The position numbers were made by a program, and so were the translations under genes. From Euphorbia lathyris (lineage: Eukaryota; Streptophyta; Magnoliopsida; Malpighiales; Euphorbiaceae), in the NCBI RefSeq assembly GCF_963576675.1, contig NC_088913.1:89341001-89405000 (forward strand): 64,000 nucleotides of DNA, read 5' to 3'. This document shows positions 55,110 through 64,000 of this stretch, piece after piece. The first letter of the stretch is position 1. Every line of letters begins with the position of its first letter. Under the pieces are notes generated by a model. The model was not told the DNA's origin and searched no databases. It worked only from the letters and a program-made list of their open reading frames with translations.

Positions 55110-56985
55110 ATTTATTGAGCGAGATTACACATACCAATAGCTTCCCTTAGTATGCTGAATTGCTCATGAGCCAATGGCTTAGTGAAGATATCCGCAAGCT
55201 GTTCATCTGTTGGTACGTAGGTCAGCTTGATCTCACCTTTGAGTACATGGTCTCTAATGAAGTGATGCCTTATACTGACATGCTTCATCCTGCTGTGTTG
55301 GATTGGATTTTTGGATAGGTCAATAACGCTCTTGTTATCGCATTTGACTTCAATTGTTTCTGTTTTAACTCTGTAATGTACTCAGCTTCAGTTGTAGACA
55401 GGGCAACTGATGACTGCTTCTTGCTGAACCAAGACACTAGAAAACTTCCAAGGAAGTGACATCCTCTAGAAGTACTCTTATGCTCTAGCTTGTCTCGTCC
55501 ATAGTCAGCATCAGTGCATCCAATGAGTGTAAAGTCATTTGAGTTTGGATACCACAAACCTGCATTAGCTGAGCTCTGCAAATATCTAAAAACAATTTTC
55601 ACAGCTATAAGGTGTGATTCTCTGGGGTCAGCTTGATATCTAGCGCAATAGCATACTGAGTACTGAATCTCAGGTCTACTAGCAGTAAGATAGAGTAGAG
55701 AGCCAATCATACCTCGATATAGTTTGCTGTCTACTGACTTACCTTTCTCGTCAGTACCCATTGGGGTTGATATGGGCTTACAATATTCCATATCAAATTT
55801 CTTCAACATTTCTTTGGCGTACTTAGACCGACTAATGAAAATGTCGTTCTTCCCTTGCTTGATTTGAAGTCCGAGGAAGAAGTTGAGTTCGCTCATCATA
55901 GACATTTCGAACTCAGTTTGCATCTGTTTACTAAATTCTTTGCACATAGATTCATCAGTAGCACCAAAGATTATATCATCTACGTAAATCTGTGCCAGTA
56001 GGGTATTTTTACCCTTTTTTTTTAATGAACAAGGTTGTGTCAGCTTTGCCTGTGACATAGTTCCTGGTCAGCAGTAAACTGGTCAACCTTTTGTACCAAG
56101 CACATGGTGCTTGTTTCAGGCGGTATAGGGCCTTCTTAAGTTTATAAACGTGGTTTGGAAGTTTTGGATCTTCAAACCCGGGAGGCTGACTAATATATAC
56201 CTCTTCGTTTATAAAACCATTAAGAAATGCACTTTTAACAGCCATTTGTTATAATTTGAAATTCATAAAACTAGCATATGCACATAATATATGTATAGCC
56301 TCTAACCTAGCTACGGGTGCAAAGGTCTCACCATAGTCAATACCCTCTTGCTGACTATAGCCTTGGGCTACAAGTCGGGCTTTGATTCTGACTACGTTGC
56401 CTTGCTCATCTAGTTTATTTCTAAAGACCCACTTAGTTCTAATGGTCTTTTGATTCCTAGGTTTTGGTACTAAATCCCATACCTCATTTCTTTTGAACTG
56501 ATCAAGCCCTTCTTGCATAGCGTTGATCCAATGTTTGTCGTGCTCAGCTTCAGTGAAATTCTTTGGCTCATGAACTGAGACGAAAGCAACATTGCTGAGA
56601 TTCTTTCTAAGCTTATCTCTTGTCATCAGCTTGTTGTCAGCAGCATCAAAAATGGACTTCTCTGAATGTCCTCTTGGAATTTTGATTTCTTTGGGCAATA
56701 TTGAGTTGTCTAGAACATGTGTTTCTACAACATCTGCAGGAGTAGATTGGTCAGCAAAGGTAATTTCGGTTCTGTGTTTACCTTTGGTCAGCCCTTGTAC
56801 TGATGACTCAGTTGCTCCATTTTGATCAGCGGAAGCTGAGCTTGGGTCATCTTCGGGAGATTGACTTGACTTTCCTGCAGGGTCAGTTTCATCGAACTCT
56901 ATATGGGCAGACTCTTCTACAATTTGAGTTCGTTTATTATACACCCTATATGCTTTACTGTTAGTTGAGTACCCTAAAAAGATCA
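55110..56985 (-). pseudogene. Element A: integrase end, RT and RNase H
   Basis: Starts with the integrase C-terminus [64 protein letters not shown] and catalytic IYVDDIIFGATDESM. RNase H: CTDADYGRDKLEHKSTSRG and ALSTTEAEY, continuing out of frame to about 55110 with the usual LADIFTKPL-like end. Lesions include TAA at 56251-56249 and a frameshift at a T run near 56020. The N-terminal integrase that should precede it is missing; its left neighbour is the gag of element B. Confidence 0.85.
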
Positions 56986-57937
56986 CTTGGTCAGCTTCAT
57001 CATCTGCCATGAAACATATGTTGGCTGTTTCATTTTGCTCAGCTTCGAATGATGTTGACTCATCATTGTCACTCCATGTGGCCACCATTGCCTTTTTGCT
57101 TCCATTCTTATCTTTCTTCAGACTAGGATAGCTTGACTTAATATGCCCAGTTTGATGGCATTCATAGCATGTGACAGGCTTGGAGCTGTCCTTTTTGTAT
57201 CTGGTGTCACTGGACTCAGCTTTATATCTGTCTCATTTCTTGTATGGCCGCTTACTATTTCTTTCATTTCTTTTGAACAGCTTTTTCATTTTTCTAGTAA
57301 ACATGGCCATTTCCTTATCATCAGTTGACTCACCTTCTGTGGAGTCAGCTTTCATCACCAATGATTTCTGTTTCTTATCCTCAGATTTATCTTTAGCTTT
57401 AAATTTTTTCATAGAAATTTCATGAGTCAGCAAGGATCCGATCAGCTCATCATATTTGTATGTGGTCAGGTCTTGAGCTTCCTCTACAGATGTCTTCTTG
57501 GCTTGCCAGCTTTTGGGAAGACTTCGTAAGATCTTCTTCACTTGTTCTTCTTCAGTGAAATTCTTGTCGAGTCTTTTAAGCTCATTTATTATGTTGGTGA
57601 ACCTGGCATTCATTGCTGAGATGTCCTCGTTGTCGGTCATCTCGAATAGCTCATACAATCGCATGTGTTGGTTCACTTTGGATTCCTTGACCTTGCTGGT
57701 GCCTTCATAGGTTACTTCCAGCTTTTTCCAGATCTCCTGTGCTGACTCACAACCTGAAATCTTATTGTATTCTGCAGCATCTAGAGCACAGTGAAGCATA
57801 TTGATAGCCGAAGCATTATTTTGTAATTTTCTGAGGTCATCCTCTGTCCACTCAGTTTCACTCTTGATAACTTTCTCATTATCAACAGTTTTATAAGGTA
57901 TATGTGGACCTTGAACTATTGCAAGCCATGCACTCAT
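56986..57937 (-). pseudogene. Gag of Sirevirus-like element B, cut by a deletion
   Basis: Copia gag (UBN2 type): MSAWLAIVQGPHIPYKTVDN, YNKISGCESAQEIWKKLE, FTEEEQVKKILRSLPKSWQ. An in-frame TAG lies shortly before the first Met, so the true N-terminus is damaged. The zinc knuckle reads [14 protein letters not shown], with the last Cys replaced. After [10 protein letters not shown] the sequence jumps to integrase IFLGYS near 56985: protease and most of integrase are absent. Confidence 0.85.
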
Positions 57938-58135
57938 ATTTGTGGCTTGAATAAAGTTCTAGATCCTATTCTTTCAGAATGTATAATTAGACCCAAAGAA
58001 TAGGGGAGGTCTAGTGATTGATAATCCCTCAGGGAGTATCTGTGTTGTTTGGTTTCCTAGGAGGAAACGAGTGCTATTCTCACCCATTTTTCAGGATTAG
58101 CTCAAGATTGTTAGATCTTTGAGTAGTGAGCTTAG

Positions 58136-58147
58136 GCTCTGATACCA
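58136..58147 (-). other. Primer binding site of element B
   Basis: Minus strand TGGTATCAGAGC, complementary to initiator tRNA-Met, two bases after the LTR. Confidence 0.88.
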
Positions 58148-58149
58148 CT

Positions 58150-59517
58150 TGTTGGTCCCTAGTAATTAGTTCCAAGGGGGGGGGGGTTAGGAACTAATGT
58201 AACTTTTTCGCTTTTAATTATGCTGACTTAAAGTTATTTTAAGAGTTTGATAACTTAGCGTGTTGGTCAGCACGGGTGAATGATTAGTCAGACAGTTTTA
58301 GTACTTATGCTGACTAAGACTGCTTGACTTAAGAGTTAGGAATTGACACTTGAAGAGTCAGCTTCCAACTCAGCACTCAATATTTACTCAGTTTTCAGTT
58401 TTAACAAATTTATAAGCTGAGTAAACACAACAAGCAACACACATGCATATATGTATATATTGAGAGAGAGAGTTTAGAAGTTACTCAGCACGACTTATCC
58501 TGGTTCGGCCTCTCTGCCTACGTCCAGTCCCTAGTTCCTCCTGGGATTTTCAGTCCAATACTGAGCTCTTTCAAGGTAGAGCACAAACCTTTTACAAGGC
58601 AGTGAGTATGCAAGAGTACGTCCTCTATTCGTCTACTCAGCTCCTACTAAGTACTACAACCCAGCACTTAGATTTTTCTACCACTGAATACTTACAACCA
58701 AGTACTCAGCTTAATACTCTTAATATTACAATTGATGAAAGAACTGTTCTCTATCAGGTAAAGAACACTTTAGAAGATTTCAAAGAATCACTCTAGCATT
58801 TACACGAAAATGGAAAGTTTGGTGTAAGATCTCTTTTGTTGTTGAGTGCTTTTGAGATTTTTCTTTCTTATATTTTTTTTTCACTTCAAATCTTGGCTAT
58901 TATCCAAGGATTCTGATTGTCCTTATATAGATGAAGGATCTGATGTTTGGATCCTTTGATGATGATGTAGCCGTTGAATCCAAAACGGCTTTTTATGGGG
59001 AACATCTTCTAGAAATCTTCAGTCTGCTCGCCATTCCCTGGTTCTGCGTTTCTTCAGGTGTCAGGTTGTCTTTTTCTGTTTTGTTTGTTTGTGCCAGTTG
59101 TCTATTTCCAATAATCCAACATCCCATGACTCTCGGAATCAGTCTTCTAGGTTTCTTCGAGGTTCTATCTTGTTGCAGATGATTGGCAGACTTGTCGTTT
59201 AAGAAGCCGAAACCTTCATGCTGTCCTGATACATTACTCAGCTTTGATTTCTTTCTTCGAATGTTCATGGTTCATGCTGAGCTCTTCAAAGGTCAGCTCT
59301 GTTTTGTTTCTGAACTATAACTCCACTCAGCTTCTCTTCCGTCATGCTGAGTTCGTTCCTACTCAGCTTCGTTTGTCTTGTCTTTTACTTTATATATTTT
59401 TGCACTCAAGATTCAACAAACACATTAGTACAATTAAATCAAAACATCTAAATTTAATTGCCTCTTAATCATGGATGATTTTGTCAAATCAAAATCTTGT
59501 GGAAAGGTGTTTCAACA
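58150..59517 (-). repeat. 5' LTR of Sirevirus-like element B
   Basis: 1368 bp; TGTTGGTCCCTAG...GGTGTTTCAACA on the plus strand. Same family as the LTRs of A but clearly diverged. It is inserted in the integrase of A; the base pairs right of it (AGCTA) should be its target duplication, whose partner is lost with the deletion. A run of about 12 G lies near 58175, close to the LTR edge. Confidence 0.85.
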
Positions 59518-60315
59518 AGCTACTCTTAGGACTTTGTCATTTTCAAGCTTTTTAATCAATATTGTAAACATCTCAAATGTTTCATCCTTGCTACCCAGCA
59601 AGATGATCCAAGTATACCGAGAGAAATCGTCTACAATGACTAAGGAAGATTTCTTACCTCCCAAGCTGAGTGGCTGGATAGGTCCGAAAAGATCCAAGTG
59701 TAGTAATTCCAATGGTCGTTTGGTTGAGACAATATTTTTACTTTGAAATGAATTTTTCGTTTGTTTACCTTGTTGACAAGCATTGCATAATTGATCTTTT
59801 TAAAATTTTAGTTTGGGCAATCCCTCAACTAATTGCTTTCTAGCTAACTTGGCAAGGAGGTCCATGCTTACATGACCAAGTCTCCTATGCCATAGCCAGG
59901 AGTTATCCGCTTTTGACACTAAACATATATTTTTAGAAAACTGTTTTTCTAAACTCAACATGTATACATTGTCAACACGAGGGGCAGTTAAAATAAAATC
60001 GTTTATTTTTCCCTCGAGTATCCGACACTGAGTGGCATCAAATACAACCTTTCTACCGCTGTCACACAGCTAAGCTACGCTCAATAGGTTCTACTTGAGA
60101 CCTTTAACTAAGGAGACTGACTCAATAGTGGGGTTACCTCCGATAGTACCTGACCCTACTATCTTACCCTTTTTATTGTCTCCAAAGCTTACACTTCCAC
60201 CTTGTTTAAGCTCAAGTGTGATGAACTGAGTTTCATCACCAGTCATATGCCTCGAGCATGCGCTGTCAATATACCACAGTTTGGATTTCTCCGCGCATCT
60301 CAGGCTCACATGCAA
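59518..60315 (-). pseudogene. Element A: protease and integrase start
   Basis: Protease active region LWYIDSACSRHMTGDETQF (60315-60091). Then the GAG-pre-integrase part with WHRRLGHVSMDLLAKL and LCNACQQGKQ (zinc-binding HHCC), and 59712-59519 with LELLHLDLFGPIQPLSLGGK and DDFSRYTWIILL, holding the first catalytic Asp. It stops at the LTR of B. Internal stops are present near 60070 and 59800. Confidence 0.85.
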
Positions 60316-60357
60316 TTGGATCTATTCATCTTTAGGTACCCAATTCTTTTTGGGTCC

Positions 60358-60712
60358 TCATTGGTTAGCATAAACAGGTGAAACATCATACTTTATTTTG
60401 TGACGGCATACTTTTATTGTGTGGCCAGTTTTACCACAGAAGTCACAATGAGTTACCCTTTGAGGGTACTTTCTCTTTTGGTCAGCATGATTATGCTGGG
60501 CATACCAACACACTTTTATAGTGTGTCCCCTTTTCACAACAGTCACAGTGACTGTTCTGCTGAGTGTACCGTCTATGCTGACCGATACCTTGATACTCAG
60601 CATGGGGATAGAACCCTTTCTTGGCTGAGTTACTCAGCTGGTTCTGTATGGTTGTGATGTCCTTTCTAAGTTTCTTTGACTCAGTTTGGACTTCCGAGAC
60701 AAAACCATGCAT
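60358..60712 (-). pseudogene. Element A: zinc knuckle region of gag
   Basis: Two overlapping frames with repeated knuckle words: CDFCGKTGHTIKVC (complete CCHC) and degenerate ones around CDCCEKG and RGHTIKVCWY. With the knuckle in the upstream gag segment, this element had about three zinc knuckles. Frameshifts disrupt it now. Confidence 0.7.
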
Positions 60713-60919
60713 GACTTTTAGATTCTCATATTGCCTGGTGTTGTCTTGGAGAAGATATCAGAGGTCACTTAGTTTGACCTCTTCAATCTCATCACAGCAC
60801 CTGCTGAGTGCCTTTATTTTCTTGTTACACTTTTTAGTCAGTGTATATAGATCACTCAGGGCGTTAATCATTTCATTTCTAAGCAAGAGTATAGATGTTA
60901 CCTCATTAGAGTGTTCCTC

Positions 60920-61774
60920 CTATTCAGATTCTTCTGAGAGGTCAGCTTGCTCAGATTGAGTGTGGTCAGCAGCGTCATCGGCCATGAAACGGATGTTTGC
61001 TGACTCGGTGGCATCAGCTTCTGATGATGTTGACTCATCGCTGTCACTCCATGTGGCCACCATTTCCTTTCTCTTCCCCTTCTTTTCTTTCTTTAAGTTG
61101 GGGCAACTTGACTTAATGTGCCCAGTTTGATGGCACTCGAAGCATGTGACAGGTTTAGAACTGTCCTTTTTGTATCTGCTGTTGCTGGACTCAGCTCTGT
61201 ATTTGTCACTTCTTCTGATTGGCCTCTTGCTGTTCTTTTCATTCTTCCTGAACATCTTCTTCCTCTTTCTTGTAAACATGGATATTTCCTCATCATCTGA
61301 TGAGTCAGCTTCGGTCGAGTCAGCTTTCATGACAAAAGATTTTTGCTTCTTGTCTTCTGAGTTTTCTTTTGCTTGAAATTTTTTCATAGATATTTCATGG
61401 GTCAGCAGCGATCTGATCAGCTCATCGTATTTGTATGTGGTCAAGTCCTGAGCTTCTTCCACAACTGTCTTCCTAGCTTGCCAGCTTTTGGGAAGACTCC
61501 TCAATATTTTCTTCACCTGTTCCTCTTCGGTGAAGTTCTTGCCGAGCCTCTTGAGCTCGTTTATGATATTTATGAACCTTGAGTTCATCTCCGAGATGTC
61601 TTCATTTTCGTTCATCTCGAACAGCTCGTACAATCTCATATGTTGGTTCACCTTTGATTCATTGACCTTGCTGGTACCTTCATAGGCCACTTCCAGCTTC
61701 TTCCATATTTCTTGTGCTGACTCGCAACCTGAAATTTTATTGTACTCTGCAGCATCTAGAGCACAATAAAGCAT
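60920..61774 (-). pseudogene. Element A: gag
   Basis: 284 open codons starting inside the gag: MLYCALDAAEYNKISGCES, FTEEEQVKKILRSLPKSWQ, then a CCHC knuckle [14 protein letters not shown] and a Ser/Asp/Glu-rich tail. By comparison with B the first 50-60 residues are deleted (junction near 61793, between the codons for CALDAA and the leader). Confidence 0.85.
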
Positions 61775-61927
61775 ATTGATAGTCGAAGAACAAGGGAGGC
61801 CGACTAAATGATAACCCCTCAGGGAGTATCTGTGTTGTTTGGTTCCCTGGAAGGAAACGAGTGCTGTTCTCAGCCATTTATCGGGATCAGCTCAAGATAG
61901 TTATATCTTTGAGTAGTGAGCTATTAG

Positions 61928-61939
61928 GCTCTGATACCA
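61928..61939 (-). other. Primer binding site of element A
   Basis: Minus strand TGGTATCAGAGC (initiator tRNA-Met type), two bases after the LTR. Confidence 0.88.
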
Positions 61940-61941
61940 CT

Positions 61942-62846
61942 TGTTGGTCCCGTGTAATTACCTCCAAGGGGGGGGGGGGAGTTAGGAACTAATGTATTTT
62001 TTTTGTTTTTTTAATTATGCTGACTTAATATAATTCTTTGAGTTTCTTAACTCAGCTTTGGTCAGCACGGCCGAATGAGGCGTAAGATAGCTTTAGTCAG
62101 ATGCTGACTAGAACTGTTTTACTTGTGAGTTGGGAATTGACACTTTTGTGGTCAACTTCCAACTCAGCACTCTGCTTGCGCCATTTCTCTGGTCAGCTTC
62201 AGATTTGTAGGCCAATCCTGTCCTCTAAATTCGGCAGGTGCCAGTCTTGTCTTCTTCTCGCAGGTTTGTCTTCTAGTGCAGGCTTTGTCTTTTGGCTAGA
62301 GGACAGTTGACCCATGCGTCTCGAAACTGTATCCATGCATGATTCCAAAGCTTCTGATTCGGCACAGATCACTGTTGGATCTTGTCTTTTAGCAAACAGA
62401 TCATTGGTGCTGTCCTGGAGATCACTCGGCTTGACTTTGATAGCCGTTGTCTTTGATCGTTGCTATTTCTGATACTGAGTTACTTTTCGCTCAGCTTCCA
62501 TGGTCAGCTTCATTCTGCACGATATTGTTCTGAAGAAGACATTTCTTCTTTTAAGCTGAGTTGTGTTCTACTCAGCTTCCGTGGTCAGCTTCATCTGCGA
62601 GCTTCGGTTCTTTAAGAAGACTTTTTTTCTTTCGTACTGAGTTATTCTTTACTCAGCCCGTGCTATGTTATCATGCTGACTACGTTCTGTCTTACTTGAT
62701 TCATGTTCTTATATATATTCTTATGCTCAACATTGAACAAACATATTAGTACAATTAAATTAAAGAACTTAAATTTAATTTTCTTAATCATGGATTAACT
62801 TAAATAATTTTTCAAATCAAAATCATGTTGGAAAGGTGTTTCAACA
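61942..62846 (-). repeat. 5' LTR of element A (internally deleted)
   Basis: 905 bp, TGTTGGTCCCGTG...GGTGTTTCAACA, next to target duplication AGATT (62847-62851). Compared with the 3' LTR it lacks about 570 bp at 62174, with the short shared word CTG at the junction. A G run of about 12 lies at 61970. Confidence 0.88.
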
Positions 62847-62851
62847 AGATT

Positions 62852-64000
62852 GAATGGTCATAGCTTTGATCACGGGACTGAATGTTTTTTTGTAGTCAAT
62901 GCCAGTTTTCTGAGTAAATCCCCATGCTACTAGGCGAGCTTTGAATCGGTCAACAGTTCCATCTGACTTCTTCTTTGTGCGAAAGAGCCACCTAGAGGTG
63001 ATGACATGGTGATTGTTTGGTCATGGAACAAGTTGCTAGGAGCCATTGTCAAGAAGGGTTTGAATCTCTTCAGACATTGTCATGCGCCATTCGGGCTGTT
63101 TGTTGGGCTTCCTGAAACACATGGGGTCAATCATGCCATTTGGATGAGTAGCAAGAAGTCCCTCAAAATTCCCTCTCGAATGAAGAGAAGACGGTCGAAG
63201 TTGTATGTAATGTTGACATGGAACAATCATGGATGCAGTACGAGATCGTGGTCCTGTAGTAGGAATAAGAGTAGGTGGTGCAGCTGGTGTAACTTCATAA
63301 GGAGGAGACTATATTTATGGCATGGTGTACAATTCATGAGGTGTTATAGTTGGTGCATCTGGTGTGGCAGATGTGTTTTTATCCGGAGAATCAACAGGTG
63401 CAGTAGGATAGTTCTGAGAAACTGGTGTTGATGCAAATGTTAATGGGTGGTGACAGGGATTGATGTGGAACTAACGGAGTAGTGTTTGTTACTTCAGAGT
63501 CAGAGGGAGCATTTAAAGTGCCAGGATTAGGCCCAGAATTGACATATGTAGTTGGTTGGGAGCAAGGGACAAAGTGTGAAGAAGATAATATAGGATTGGG
63601 AATAAAGAAATTACCTGGATATAGGCCGAGTAGAGATGAGAGTTGACATGATGTGTTTATCCCCGAGTTGCTAGAGGAAGATGATGATGAAGTGGCTACT
63701 GAAGTAGGAAAGACATCTTCACTGTGCTGAATAAATTTGTAGATGTATATACATCTAGTGGCATACTCAAGACAAATATCCCTAGAGTGATTCTCCGATG
63801 GACCAAGGTAGACACACAACTTAGAACGAAAGTCAAATTTATGCAGATTGTATGGTCGAAGGAGAGGATAGATGCCACTTCCAAAGATACGCAATGTCTT
63901 ATAGGTAGGTTGTTTGTTATAAAACACGAGATAAGGAGACTTGTTTTTGAGAACTTTGGTGGGTAGATAGTTTATTAACCTAATACTATGAATCATTGCA
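62852..64000 (-). pseudogene. Copia element C: integrase end and RT start
   Basis: 63996-63391: integrase C-terminus (LVFYNKQPTYKTLRIFGSG, YPLLRPYNLHKFDFRSKL, VYLGPSENHSRDIC) then a Ser/Pro-rich linker. About 63230-62852: RT start (NKQPEWRMTMSEEIQTLLDN, then [20 protein letters not shown] and [17 protein letters not shown]). The frame reaches the insertion site AGATT and continues at 21951 on the other side of A. Stops are present near 63310. The rest of C lies outside the window. Confidence 0.85.

Larger units (their letters stand above)
21952..62846 (-). mobile_element. Sirevirus-like copia element A with nested insertions
   Basis: The outer boundaries are TGTTGGTCCCGTG... at 21952 and ...GGTGTTTCAACA at 62846, with target duplication AGATT at 21947-21951 and 62847-62851. 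Minus orientation: 5' LTR 61942-62846, initiator-Met-type PBS, gag with zinc knuckles, protease, integrase start, (insertion B and deletion), integrase end, RT, RNase H, extra downstream ORF, polypurine tract, 3' LTR. Five other elements or LTRs lie inside it. The extra ORF after pol, the gag type and the long LTRs suggest the Sirevirus (SIRE/Maximus) lineage. Confidence 0.85.

Overview
The window is repeat-dense nuclear DNA from a flowering plant, most likely a eudicot. Evidence for this is plant-type LTR retrotransposons (Tat/Ogre-like Ty3/gypsy, Sirevirus-like Ty1/copia), an L1-clade plant LINE with a DUF4283-like ORF1, antisense genes of the plant mobile domain and Transposase_28 types with short GT-AG introns, and AT-rich spacers. 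I see no ordinary host gene, tRNA or rRNA. Nearly everything is transposable element or its remains.

Layout. 290-1835 is a long inverted-repeat (MULE-like) element. Its right arm and flank recur as three diverged copies (about 1805-2040, 11889-12284, 18636-19110), two of them split or bordered by later insertions. 2041-11888 is a complete minus-strand Tat-lineage element (TSD GTGTT) with gag-pol in one frame broken by three stop codons and a spliced antisense gene on the plus strand. 12285-18616 is a plus-strand LINE with poly-A and a 19-bp TSD. 19111-20449 is non-coding.

20450-64000 is one large nest. The oldest layer is a minus-strand copia element (C) whose reverse transcriptase is split by a Sirevirus-like element (A, 21952-62846, TSD AGATT). 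A has itself received: a 4.4-kb solo LTR in its 3' LTR (21994-26372, TSD GAACT), a 19.8-kb Ogre/Tat-like element in its downstream ORF (29033-48826, TSD ACAGC), a 1.6-kb solo LTR (51427-53050, TSD ATGAT), an unrelated copia LTR (about 53052-54999), and a second Sirevirus-like copy (B) in its integrase. A deletion fused the gag of B to the integrase C-terminus of A.

The most notable content is in the Ogre/Tat-like element: an extra 387-residue ORF between gag and protease that holds three tandem gag-like domains, and an apparently intact six-exon antisense gene (663 codons) with a plant mobile domain, although the pol of the same element is broken. The smaller Tat element carries a different antisense spliced gene with the same general plan (globular N-terminal domain, coiled-coil tail, tail-to-tail with pol). 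The Ogre/Tat-like LTRs also hold an array of TTGGGC/GCCCAA hairpins upstream of the TATA box, and a 39-bp tandem array lies next to the 3' LTR.
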